Origin: Microcaldota archaeon
GTDB lineage: Archaea; Micrarchaeota; Micrarchaeia; Micrarchaeales; CABMGC01
Assembly (NCBI GenBank): GCA_027334165.1
Contig: DAHWXM010000007.1
Coordinates: forward strand, 1 to 42,488
DNA: 42,488 nt
Direction of reading: 5' to 3'
A program made the translations under genes and the position numbers. The notes beneath the pieces are model-generated. The model did no database searches, was not told the DNA's origin, and saw only the letters and a program-made list of their open reading frames with translations. This document shows positions 15,509 to 23,579 of this stretch, in pieces (within the stretch, counting starts at the first letter, position 1; every line of letters starts with the position of its first letter).

Positions 15509-16617
15509 TGCGTGCTGATCAGGCAAGCGAACGGGGTGGGAACATAGCGGGAAGTGGAGGGCTCAGGGTAGGCAGTCTGTTTGGCATAGGGATAGAGGTA
15601 AACTGGTTTACCGTACTCATGATACTGTTCTTCGGCATCATCAGCCCGTACCTTGGTTTCATATGGTTCCTTTTGTTTGCGTGTGTTTTGATGCACGAGC
15701 TTGCGCATTCTATAGCTGCAAAAAGAAACGGAGTTAGGGTCAGCCGCATAGTGCTCCTTCCGTTTGGCGGCGTGTCGGTAATTGAAAACCTTAGAATAGA
15801 TCCGCGGGTTGAATTCAACATATCGATTGTCGGGCCGCTCATGAGTCTGTTTCTTGGGGGAGCGTTCGGATTGGTTGACCTGATTATGCCGATGGGGTTC
15901 TTCAGGGCCCTGTTCCAGGAGCTCTTCGTGCTGAATGTTTTTCTGGGCGTATTCAATATAGTGCCGGCTTTCCCGATGGATGGAGGACGGATATTCAGGA
16001 GCTACCTGCAGAGAAAGATGGACCTATACAGCGCAACTATGGCGACAGCGAAACTCACGCGGGCAATCCTGGCATTGATAGTGATAGGGACGCTTTACTT
16101 CGTCCTGTTCTGGACCGGATACTCGTTACTGTACCGCGAATACGTACTTCTGATAGACTTCGTGGTAGTCCTCTTCATATACGATGGACTCAGGGCTGAG
16201 GAAGGAGCTGTGACTCTGAGAAGAAATACTAGGGGCCTTGCGGCAGGGGATGCTGTGAGTGCGCATTTTGTTTACGTTGAGCCGGAAACAGGAGTGGGAA
16301 AACTTTATGACATGGTGAGAAGGAGTGGGGAACACGTAGTCATAACAAGGAGGGGCAAGGAATACGCCATAGTAAACCTCGCTGGGAGAAAGGGTGGTGC
16401 GGATGCGACTGCCGCGAGCCTTGCCGAATACATACCGCGCGTAGACACGTCAGCGTCATTGGCGGATACAATGGGTGCCATAAGCTCTGGTGCGCATGGC
16501 GTTGCAGCAGTGGAATCGCACGGCAAGCTGAAGGGCATAGTAACTATGGCGCAACTGCAAACCCTGATAACACTTCATCTTATGAAAGGAGAGCACAGAA
16601 AGGAATTTAAGGGTTAA
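15508..16617 (+). CDS. site-2 protease (M50) with C-terminal CBS domains
   Basis: Intramembrane zinc metalloprotease of 369 aa that would cleave TM helices of regulators or stress factors. It has about six hydrophobic segments, the HExxH motif in 'LMHELAHSIAAK' and the second metal ligand in 'NIVPAFPMDGGRIFRS' (NxxPxxxxDGGR). The C-terminal 120 aa, including 'GDAVSAHFVYVEPET', 'GEHVVITRRGKEYAIV' and 'HGVAAVESHGKLKGIVTM', form a CBS pair as in other archaeal S2P-CBS proteins, probably nucleotide-responsive. The start is TTG at 15508 with no in-frame ATG before TM1; TATA spacing of 26 bp supports it. Substrates are unknown. Confidence 0.88.
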   Translation: MRADQASERGGNIAGSGGLRVGSLFGIGIEVNWFTVLMILFFGIISPYLGFIWFLLFACVLMHELAHSIAAKRNGVRVSRIVLLPFGGVSVIENLRIDPRVEFNISIVGPLMSLFLGGAFGLVDLIMPMGFFRALFQELFVLNVFLGVFNIVPAFPMDGGRIFRSYLQRKMDLYSATMATAKLTRAILALIVIGTLYFVLFWTGYSLLYREYVLLIDFVVVLFIYDGLRAEEGAVTLRRNTRGLAAGDAVSAHFVYVEPETGVGKLYDMVRRSGEHVVITRRGKEYAIVNLAGRKGGADATAASLAEYIPRVDTSASLADTMGAISSGAHGVAAVESHGKLKGIVTMAQLQTLITLHLMKGEHRKEFKG

Positions 16618-16655
16618 TTGAGAGCTCTAATCACACTTGCGACCGGTGGGTTTAG

Positions 16656-19600
16656 TTGCTGTACCTTAAAAGCCTGACCATAGACAGATTCAAGTCCTTC
16701 AAGCACGCGGCGATAGAGATAGGCAAGGGGTTTACGTGCGTGGTCGGGCCAAATGGCAGCGGGAAGAGCAACGTGTGCGACGCGCTGCTCTTTGGGCTGG
16801 GCGAGAGCTCGCTTGGCAGATTCAGGGTGTCAAGGCTTGAGGAGCTCATACCCGACGGGGTGAAGAAAAAGAAGGGGGAGGTTTCGAAAAGCAGGGTGGC
16901 GCTGGAATTTGCCGGGGAAAGTGGCCTGTCAATTTCAAGGATAGCGAGGTCTGATGGAAAAACAGAATATTTGATGAACGGCAAACGCACCACGAGACAG
17001 GAAATGATAGAGGTGCTTAACAGCAACGGCATACGCGCAGACGAGACAAGCACAATAACTCAGGGTGAGATAAACAGGATAATATCGCTAAACCCGAAGG
17101 AAAGGCGCGAGCTAATAGACATAGCCTCTGGGATAAAGGAGTTCGAGGCGAAGAAGGCAGACGCACTGCGGGAATTGGAGAAGGTCGGTCAGCGGCTTGT
17201 TGAGGCGCAAGCGGCGCTGGGCGAAAAGTCAGGGTTCCTTAAGGAACTTGAAAGAGAGAAAGAGGCGGCAGAGCGATATGCGGTGCTGACAAAAAAACTC
17301 AAGTCGTTGAAGTACAGCGTGCTGGTCGCCAGGAAGAAGGCGCTTTCTGCCGCGGTGGATGCGTACACCAAGGAGATGGCCGTAGAGGACTTCAAACGTA
17401 ACGACACAGAGATGAGAAGAAGCGAGATTGCCAAGAGGCTAGGGGATTTTGATGCGGAGCGACAGACGATAACGCACGAACTTAGCACGGGAAGCAGTGC
17501 GATGAGCGAGACCAGCACGAAGCTAGAGGAAATAAACCGGGAGTTGGTTATGCTGAGCGGCGAAATAAGCAGCCAGAAAAATATGCTTGTTGAGATAGGC
17601 ACTTTCACCTCGGATTCGGAAGGGGAAATCGCGAATATCAGGACGCGCATATCCGAGAACCTTGGAAAGATCACAGAGCTCGAAAGGAGGGCGCCGGCCC
17701 TTGAGAACGATGCGTCAGCTTATACTCCTTCACGGGAGATGGATGCCGGAACTGGGAATATGGAAGCGCTCGAGAGGGACATATCCGCACTAGAAAGGGA
17801 GGTGGAATCCAAGAGCAGGGAACTTGACCGCCTCAGGGCTGACGCCACTGCCGCAGGAAGAGATGCGGAGAGGGCAGCAGTAGCGGCACTTGCCTTGCGC
17901 AAGAAACTTGACGAGATATCGGGCAGCATAGCAGGCATCGCAAAGGATGTCGCGACCCTCGAGAAGGACATGAAATCCGCACGGGAGGGCATACGCGGAC
18001 ACGAATCTAGGCTTTCCGCGCTTTTGTCTGAGATATCGGAAAACGATGAAAAGGTCATAATGGCTAAGGAGGAACGTGCCGGAGTTTCCGCAAGAAATGG
18101 AAATATGGCGGTACGGGTTCGCACCGCATTCGGAAAGGACAAACGTTTCTATGGCACCGCCGGGGAGCTGTGCACTTATGATTCGGAACGCGCAGTGGCG
18201 ATTGAGACGGCAGCAGGAGGGAGGCTGGATTACTTCGTGGTAGAGGACATGGCCATGGCAGACAGGATAATATCATTCCTGAAGGCAGAACGGCTCGGGC
18301 GTGCCACGTTCATACCACTTAACGAACTACGCGTTGGCAGGCGAGATGGACCAGAGAAGGATGCGGAGCCAGCCATAGATGCCGTCGGATTTGATAAGGC
18401 GCTTGAGAAGGCCTTCGTTTACATCTTTGGGAATACGTACATAGTGGACAGCGTAGAACACGCGAGGAGCATAGGCATAGGCAAGCACAGGTACGTTTCG
18501 ATTGATGGCGAACTCATAGAGCAATCAGGTACTGTTTCCGGGGGATATTCCAAGGGGAGGCCCACGCTGGCCGTAGTGGAGAAACGGATTAAAGAACTTG
18601 AAGCGAAGAGGCAGGAGCTTCAGGTCGAGAGGAAGAGCGTTGAGGATAAGCTGTTTTTGGCAAGGAAGGAACTTGCGCGTGTGGAACTGCAGCTTGGGGC
18701 GCGGGAGCAGGAGAGGCGGGCGTTATCATCTTCTGCAGCTTCGGCCGAACAGTCATTGAAAAATGAAATGTCCAGAAAGGAGGCACTTGAGAAGCAGATT
18801 TCTAAGGCAGGAGAGCTTGAGCGTACCATGAGCGAAGCTCTAGGAAAGGCGTCGTCAAAGCTCGAGGCATTGAGGGAGGAGCAGAGACGCACGTACAATG
18901 AGGCCGTTGCCACGGCAAGGAACGCGGCAAGGGGGGGATTGAGCAAGACGGAACGGGAAAGGATAGAGAAGGCGCACCGCGAACTCGGTGAGATAAAAGC
19001 CGAGATAGCTAGCACTAAGAAAGAGTCAGAGATGCTAAATGCACGGCTGGATGAGATAAACAAGGCCATAGAAGACAGAAAGGAATCTGGCAAGCACATG
19101 CAGAAGATGATAGCGGATAGGGAAAAGCGTATCTCGATGCTGGAGAAAGGAAAGAGAGAGCTGGAGCTGAAGATAAAGAGCAGCGGCGACGCAAATAAGA
19201 AGTCATACGACAGGCTGTCTGCGATAAATGAGGAAGTTGAGAAACTCCGTGAGGAGAACGGTAGGATAAATGCGCAGCTCAACGAGGTTGACAGACGGCT
19301 CGGGGAGGTGAAAATGAAGAGAAATCAGGCGGAAACCAGGCTCAACGACATAAGCGCAGAACTATCCGCCTACGGAGCAGGAATAGAGACAGTTGATGGA
19401 GATGCTGACATACTTGATAGGGAGGCGGGTGTGATAAATGCCAGGCTTAACGAACTGGGCAACGTTAATCTGAAGGCGCCTGAACTGTACGAGGAGAAGA
19501 GAAAATCGGTGGACGAGACGCTCTCAAAAATCGACACGTTGGAGGCAGAGCGGCAGGCCGTGTTGCGCATGATAGAGGAGATAGACTCGAGGAAGCTCCA

Positions 19601-20063
19601 GGTGTTCATGAGCACGTTCAACGAGGTGAACAAGAACTTCCTCAGACTGTACAATTACCTGTTTACTGGAAAGGCAGGCATAGAACTTGAAAACATGAAG
19701 GATCCGTTCAGCGGTGGCGTGGACATCAAGGTGACTGAGGATGGGGTTAACAAAGTCTTTAGGTCTATGTCCGGAGGGCAGAAGTCGCTGATACTCCTGA
19801 TGATGCTATTCGCGATACACCTGTGCAAGCCCTCTCTGCTGTACGTGTTCGACGAGGTTGACTCTGCGTTAGATAAGGAAAATTCCGCAAAGCTTTCAAA
19901 GTTGATAAAGGAGATGAGTAAGCAAGCGCAGTTCTTTGTGGTAAGCCACAACGACTCGTTAATAGTAAATGCCGACACGGCTATAGGGGTTACCAAGTCG
20001 GGCGGAGAATCGAAAGTTGTTGGAATAGAGGTATCTAAGATAATCAAGTCTACTGTAAAATAG
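16656..20063 (+). CDS. smc: chromosome segregation ATPase SMC
   Basis: Full-length SMC of 1135 aa, organising and compacting the chromosome by ATP-driven loop extrusion. Walker A 'GPNGSGKSN' is at residues 31-39. Long coiled coils flank a central hinge ('FYGTAGELCTYDSERAVAIETAAGGRLDYFVV' to 'SGTVSGGYSKGR', with hinge glycines). The C-terminal head carries the ABC signature 'RSMSGGQKSLI' and Walker B 'LLYVFDEVDSALD', with 'VVSHND' at the switch. The start is TTG at 16656; GGTGG lies 6 nt upstream as a ribosome-binding site, and the N-terminus matches other SMCs. A signal peptidase gene follows after 7 bp. No ScpA/ScpB gene is adjacent. Confidence 0.96.
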   Translation: MLYLKSLTIDRFKSFKHAAIEIGKGFTCVVGPNGSGKSNVCDALLFGLGESSLGRFRVSRLEELIPDGVKKKKGEVSKSRVALEFAGESGLSISRIARSDGKTEYLMNGKRTTRQEMIEVLNSNGIRADETSTITQGEINRIISLNPKERRELIDIASGIKEFEAKKADALRELEKVGQRLVEAQAALGEKSGFLKELEREKEAAERYAVLTKKLKSLKYSVLVARKKALSAAVDAYTKEMAVEDFKRNDTEMRRSEIAKRLGDFDAERQTITHELSTGSSAMSETSTKLEEINRELVMLSGEISSQKNMLVEIGTFTSDSEGEIANIRTRISENLGKITELERRAPALENDASAYTPSREMDAGTGNMEALERDISALEREVESKSRELDRLRADATAAGRDAERAAVAALALRKKLDEISGSIAGIAKDVATLEKDMKSAREGIRGHESRLSALLSEISENDEKVIMAKEERAGVSARNGNMAVRVRTAFGKDKRFYGTAGELCTYDSERAVAIETAAGGRLDYFVVEDMAMADRIISFLKAERLGRATFIPLNELRVGRRDGPEKDAEPAIDAVGFDKALEKAFVYIFGNTYIVDSVEHARSIGIGKHRYVSIDGELIEQSGTVSGGYSKGRPTLAVVEKRIKELEAKRQELQVERKSVEDKLFLARKELARVELQLGAREQERRALSSSAASAEQSLKNEMSRKEALEKQISKAGELERTMSEALGKASSKLEALREEQRRTYNEAVATARNAARGGLSKTERERIEKAHRELGEIKAEIASTKKESEMLNARLDEINKAIEDRKESGKHMQKMIADREKRISMLEKGKRELELKIKSSGDANKKSYDRLSAINEEVEKLREENGRINAQLNEVDRRLGEVKMKRNQAETRLNDISAELSAYGAGIETVDGDADILDREAGVINARLNELGNVNLKAPELYEEKRKSVDETLSKIDTLEAERQAVLRMIEEIDSRKLQVFMSTFNEVNKNFLRLYNYLFTGKAGIELENMKDPFSGGVDIKVTEDGVNKVFRSMSGGQKSLILLMMLFAIHLCKPSLLYVFDEVDSALDKENSAKLSKLIKEMSKQAQFFVVSHNDSLIVNADTAIGVTKSGGESKVVGIEVSKIIKSTVK

Positions 20064-20070
20064 TGGGTTG

Positions 20071-21102
20071 ATGCAAAACAAAACAGAAAAAATGGCGGCC
20101 AGACAGAAAAAAGGCGGCAGCAGGCTTATCTGGATATTGTACACTGTTCTGGCGGTGCTGGTCATCGCTTACGCTATACGCAATTCGCCGATAATAGGCG
20201 CAGCTGCGCTAATAGCCATAGTTGCGGTGCTCATTGCGGAGTTTAAGTACAGTGTCAGGTCCGAAGGGATGAAGAAGAGCATAATAGACATACTGGTGGC
20301 GCTCGGGGCAGTAGCCGCGCTCTGGATAGTGCTCATGGTGGTGCTTGACACAGGGGCGCCGATAGACGTCGTATCTAGCTGCAGCATGCTTCCTGTGCTA
20401 CAGCGTGGAGATCTCGTAGCACTGCACGGCATCGGTAACGTATCACAATTTGTCTCAAGCAACCATATACCAGTCGTGAATGTGAGTGCGACAGAAATGT
20501 CAAAATTCCTTGCAAATATAGAAAACGAATTCGTGTCTTTCTATGCATACAATCCTTCAAATATGTCGGAGATATCGACCACGGTGATAGGAAACAGCAC
20601 ATACAAGGTTGGCTTGTACAACAACAAGTGCCTGGACACGTACTCGTATCTCGGGGAGTATTACAATTACTATAAGTGCCGCGTTATCCAAAACTCCCAG
20701 GCAGGCAACCTGATAACATACCGGTATGGTGTGGGCAGGATCGACATACGCAGCCAACAGTACGGGGTCGTATACACTTCGGCAATAACAATAGCCAACA
20801 CCACAATTGTTGAGAACTACTCGAATCCCATAATAGTGTATAGGACTACGGCCAACGACTCGTTCACCGGAGACATAATACATAGAATTTACGCTGTGAT
20901 GCGCTCTGGGGAAAATTACTATTTCCTGACGAAAGGGGACAATAATCCGGGACTCGATATCCAGTTTGTAAATTATCCTGCTACACAGAACGGAGTGGTG
21001 GGCTATTATGTTGGCGGGATACCTGTGCTGGGTTACCTGAAGCTTATAATAAGTGGTGAACTCCAGGGACAGGCACAGTGCGGACAGGTAATAGTGCACT
21101 GA
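20071..21102 (+). CDS. signal peptidase I, archaeal SEC11-like, with large insertion
   Basis: Membrane protease of 343 aa removing signal peptides from exported proteins. Three hydrophobic helices (about 19-36, 41-57, 73-92) precede the catalytic domain. The nucleophile Ser is in 'SSCSMLPVLQRGDLV' (about S105); archaeal SPases use His rather than Lys, visible in 'GDIIHRIYAV', and 'LTKGDNNPGLD' supplies the conserved Asp. Between box B and the His box lie about 160 residues rich in Tyr/Asn, far longer than usual. TTG (20068) directly precedes the ATG chosen. It is probably co-transcribed with smc. Confidence 0.85.
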   Translation: MQNKTEKMAARQKKGGSRLIWILYTVLAVLVIAYAIRNSPIIGAAALIAIVAVLIAEFKYSVRSEGMKKSIIDILVALGAVAALWIVLMVVLDTGAPIDVVSSCSMLPVLQRGDLVALHGIGNVSQFVSSNHIPVVNVSATEMSKFLANIENEFVSFYAYNPSNMSEISTTVIGNSTYKVGLYNNKCLDTYSYLGEYYNYYKCRVIQNSQAGNLITYRYGVGRIDIRSQQYGVVYTSAITIANTTIVENYSNPIIVYRTTANDSFTGDIIHRIYAVMRSGENYYFLTKGDNNPGLDIQFVNYPATQNGVVGYYVGGIPVLGYLKLIISGELQGQAQCGQVIVH

Positions 21103-21133
21103 GGCCGGTTTGCGTGCCGGGAGGGGTTTTGGT

Positions 21134-21397
21134 TCACAGATTTACGCGCTGGAGAGTTATGGCGCAGTTCGGGCAGTCCCAGACCATGTCACCGCTCGCA
21201 ACGCCGCAGGAATAACAATAGTATTGACCGCAGCCATCGCAATAAAGGGCTGGTTGACCCTTCAGCGGCGTGGCACAGGATGCACACTTGTATGTCGAAT
21301 ACGATTGATCTTCTTCGGCTTCTTGTTCCTCATCCTTCTTTGGTTCTGTGGTCTTATCTCTGAATTTATTGCGTATCCTATCAAACACGTGGATCAC
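21134..21397 (-). CDS. small double zinc-ribbon protein
   Basis: An 87-aa protein with a charged Lys/Glu N-terminal half and a C-terminal cysteine-rich domain: 'CASC' ... 'CDGC' ... 'CYSC' ... 'CPNC'. Eight cysteines in four CxxC pairs could bind two Zn ions in a double zinc ribbon. The role is unknown; such modules commonly mediate protein or nucleic-acid contacts. Start is a GTG at 21397; a second in-frame GTG is three codons later. It converges with the signal peptidase gene and lies downstream of speD. Confidence 0.75.
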   Translation of the reverse strand: MIHVFDRIRNKFRDKTTEPKKDEEQEAEEDQSYSTYKCASCATPLKGQPALYCDGCGQYYCYSCGVASGDMVWDCPNCAITLQRVNL

Positions 21398-21472
21398 CGT
21401 TTGCCGTAAGCACGATAGAGGTATGGCCCGCGGAACGCGGACTTTGCCAACGTGAGCCTAAAATCAGGAAGC

Positions 21473-21910
21473 TTAGCTGCTCCTGTCGGCATAGAAGCGC
21501 TTGTGCTTCTTTGGCTTGAGCACAGAAACAATGTAGTCGAATGCGGCGTCAGGATCGCTGCTCTTGCCACAGGTGTAGATATCGAGAGTGGCGTACTTAT
21601 ATTCGTTCCATGTGTGTAGCGCTATATGACTCTCGGTGACTAAGGCGATTACAGACACGCCGCCCTTCTTGCCGCCGAAGCCCCATGCCTTGTGTTCTAC
21701 GAGCGTCATCTTTGCAATGTTTACGGCTTTTAGGACAGTCTGCCTAAGCAGTTCTTTGTCGGTAGCTATCTTTGGATCTAGATCGTAAAGGTTGCCGAAG
21801 ATGTGCATGCCTATGATTCGCTCTTCGGTCTTTGTCGCATTAAAAGGAGCAGGCCGTGTTGCGCAGCTCATCTGCTGGACTATACTATTTTGTTTGGAAA
21901 GAGTTCCCAT
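21473..21910 (-). CDS. speD: S-adenosylmethionine decarboxylase proenzyme
   Basis: Pyruvoyl enzyme of 145 aa that decarboxylates AdoMet for spermidine-type polyamine synthesis. The self-cleavage site is in '[24 protein letters not shown]': Ser becomes the pyruvoyl group, with the essential His and the downstream Cys conserved. '[11 protein letters not shown]' and the N-terminal '[12 protein letters not shown]' also match. The first 30 residues are an extension beyond the usual small archaeal/bacterial form (about 115-130 aa). Some archaeal homologues decarboxylate arginine instead, so specificity is inferred. The promoter probably lies in the AT-rich block at 21970-21990. Confidence 0.92.
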   Translation of the reverse strand: MGTLSKQNSIVQQMSCATRPAPFNATKTEERIIGMHIFGNLYDLDPKIATDKELLRQTVLKAVNIAKMTLVEHKAWGFGGKKGGVSVIALVTESHIALHTWNEYKYATLDIYTCGKSSDPDAAFDYIVSVLKPKKHKRFYADRSS

Positions 21911-21969
21911 TTCCTAGTCGCGCCATCGTTGGTTTACTGAAAACCATCAACTTCAAATTATGATGCGAA

Positions 21970-22012
21970 CAATTAGTATTTAAATATATGTTTTGAAATC
22001 TTATAAAATAAT
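21970..22012. promoter_or_regulatory. AT-rich divergent promoter region of speD and a small-protein gene
   Basis: GTATTTAAATATATG reads as a TATA box toward speD, leaving a leader of some 40-50 nt. CTTATAAAATAAT reads as one toward the gene at 22081, leaving about 50 nt. Both leaders are longer than in most neighbours. Confidence 0.35.
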
Positions 22013-22080
22013 ATCTGATTGTCTGCGCGTGTGTTTGCTTGCGTGGATCTTGCGTTTTTTCAGACGTCAACGGTGTGTAT

Positions 22081-22344
22081 ATGCTTTCGGAAATAGCGAG
22101 AAATATAATAGCAGAAGGTTCGATAAAGAAGAGAGTGACCAGGAGTGGGATGCTGCAGCAGATGACATTCAGGGTGAGGAAAGTGATTGCTGGGGACGTG
22201 CAGTATGTTGAGCTGTTCTGCGACAGGACGATAGACATGTCGGAGCTCGTGAGACTCGCCAACGAAACCGGATTGCCAGTGGAGGCGCAAAACGGCAAAG
22301 CGTTCCCCAACGGCACGTCAGCCATAGATTTCCAGATGGACTGA
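22081..22344 (+). CDS. small conserved-looking protein of unknown function
   Basis: An 87-aa soluble basic protein that I do not recognise. It shows a patterned alpha/beta sequence ('KKRVTRSGMLQQMTFRVRKV', 'VQYVELFCDRTIDMSELVRLANETGLPVEAQNGKAFPNGTSA') with no TM helix or metal motif. The track ORF starts at a TTG 14 codons upstream; the ATG at 22081 follows a GTGTGT run and begins the structured part. The promoter appears to be the AT-rich block shared divergently with speD. The stop directly abuts the stop of the convergent zinc-finger gene. Confidence 0.6.
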   Translation: MLSEIARNIIAEGSIKKRVTRSGMLQQMTFRVRKVIAGDVQYVELFCDRTIDMSELVRLANETGLPVEAQNGKAFPNGTSAIDFQMD

Positions 22345-22518
22345 TCAGTGCGTGCGTTTCTCCGCCGCACCAGCCTTCTGGCCGCGGTGTGGGGTGTGAT
22401 GGGGACACGTGCCGGTATCGGCAGAGTAATGCTCATCGCACAGCATCATGCCGCACACTTTGCATGTATGGTTAGCAACCTTTCCGCACACATGGCACAG
22501 ACCGTGCAATTCTGACAT
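22345..22518 (-). CDS. HIT-type zinc-finger small protein
   Basis: A 57-aa protein below the ORF-track cutoff. Its ligands fall in the order CxxC, CxxC, CxxH, CxxH: 'LCHVCGKV', 'HTCKVCGMMLCDEHY', 'TCPHH', with a basic C-terminal tail. This is the spacing of HIT-type zinc fingers, which cross-brace two Zn ions and mediate protein-protein contacts. The partner is unknown. The ATG at 22518 has a minus-strand TATA-like TTTTTAAACC centred 27 bp upstream, so it is a leaderless gene with its own promoter. Its stop codon touches that of the preceding convergent gene. Confidence 0.8.
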   Translation of the reverse strand: MSELHGLCHVCGKVANHTCKVCGMMLCDEHYSADTGTCPHHTPHRGQKAGAAEKRTH

Positions 22519-22539
22519 GAGATGCTATGTTTGCGCAGG

Positions 22540-22549
22540 TTTAAAAATT
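22540..22549 (-). promoter_or_regulatory. TATA box of the zinc-finger gene
   Basis: Minus-strand TTTTTAAACC is centred 27 bp before the ATG at 22518. It lies in the last codons of the primase gene. Confidence 0.5.
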
Positions 22550-23461
22550 CAGCAGATTTCCAAGCAGCTCTTTTGCCTTGGCAAGGGACAGCGGGCGCGA
22601 TCCCTTGGACTTTGCATAGTGGCACTGGTAGCGAACGTAGCTCTCATTGACGTTCGTGTTCGGATCTATTTCCTTGCACCGTTGTATGTACGCCATTATC
22701 ATCTTGACTGCGTCTTCCTCCCCCATTCCCTTTACGTTTATTAGGTATGGAGCCAGGATGAGATTTACTGTTCTGTGCCTGACATCGGGGATAGGGTGCT
22801 CCAGCAATAGTGCTATCCACGAGTGCCTGCCTTCGTCGCTCACGTGTCTGGCGGGACGCTCGGGGAGCGTTACTTTCTTCGCATATTCTACAACTTCTCG
22901 TGGTAGATCCTTGAGTGGTATTGGCAGCGTCTTCATAATCTCCCTGATCATAGATGCACGCACTACGCCTATTGCCTTGTACTTGTCAAGATAAACGAAC
23001 CCCCCGTCCAGTTCCTGATGCACCAGGGCAAATTCCGTGGATGAGGGCTTATTTGACAGGAAGTCAGCAAACGGCACTCCGAACTCTTGTCCGGGACGAA
23101 GGTCTATACCAAGCTCCTTCGCTATTTCTGCGGAGTTTCTGTCATTGTCTTCTCCAAGCGCTTCCGTGCTGCGTCTTGATTCTGCATCGGCGTATTTTTG
23201 GAGCGCTTCCCTATTCTTAAGCGCACTGACAAGCATCCTGGAGTAGAGGTAACTTACCACGTGCTCTATCTTCACTGAGCGCATGTTGGTTTTTCGATAG
23301 GCGAGCGCGCGGCGTGACAGCGCCTCTTCAAGGCGAATGCGGCCTCGCTCGAGCATTTCCATGGAAAATCCAGGATTTATGCTTGCCACAACGGCACGTG
23401 CGGCCGAGGAGAACGGATATTTGTACGCCATGTCAACGTCTTCGTCACTCGGTTCTGCCAT
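22541..23461 (-). CDS. DNA primase large subunit-like protein with PriX-like C-terminal domain
   Basis: A 306-aa protein. Residues about 11-205 follow the PriL N-terminal domain: 'YKYPFSSAARAV', 'VVSYLYSRMLVSAL', 'EFGVPFADFL', 'LDGGFVYLDKYKAIGVVRASMIREIMKTLPIPL'. The C-terminal 'RHSWIALLLEHPIPDVRHRTVNLILAPYLINVKGM' resembles the PriX/PriL-CTD helical domain. The whole protein has only two cysteines, so the four-Cys 4Fe-4S site of canonical PriL is absent. It should partner PriS (not in the window) in RNA-primer synthesis. The ATG at 23461 lies 27 bp from a minus-strand GATAAAAA TATA-like element (leaderless). Family assignment is from motif recall, not a profile search. Confidence 0.7.
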   Translation of the reverse strand: MAEPSDEDVDMAYKYPFSSAARAVVASINPGFSMEMLERGRIRLEEALSRRALAYRKTNMRSVKIEHVVSYLYSRMLVSALKNREALQKYADAESRRSTEALGEDNDRNSAEIAKELGIDLRPGQEFGVPFADFLSNKPSSTEFALVHQELDGGFVYLDKYKAIGVVRASMIREIMKTLPIPLKDLPREVVEYAKKVTLPERPARHVSDEGRHSWIALLLEHPIPDVRHRTVNLILAPYLINVKGMGEEDAVKMIMAYIQRCKEIDPNTNVNESYVRYQCHYAKSKGSRPLSLAKAKELLGNLLNF

Positions 23462-23551
23462 GGTTATCTTGCTCGTGTAGGGTTTTTATCTATGCTTGCG
23501 AGTTTGTGGTAATAGCACAATAAACGGACGGGGGAGAGCGGCTTATAGACC

Positions 23552-23558
23552 TTTATTG
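23552..23558 (+). promoter_or_regulatory. TATA-like element of glyA
   Basis: TTTATTG is centred about 26 bp before the ATG at 23580, supporting that start over the track start 28 codons earlier. Confidence 0.4.
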
Positions 23559-23579
23559 ACCTTTCATACAGGTGCTGGA

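Noticed and set aside
18620-19282. 220-aa minus-strand ORF rich in Ser/Phe/Leu
   Set aside because: It is the antisense shadow of the Lys/Glu-rich SMC coiled coil, as are the other minus ORFs between 16.6 and 20 kb.
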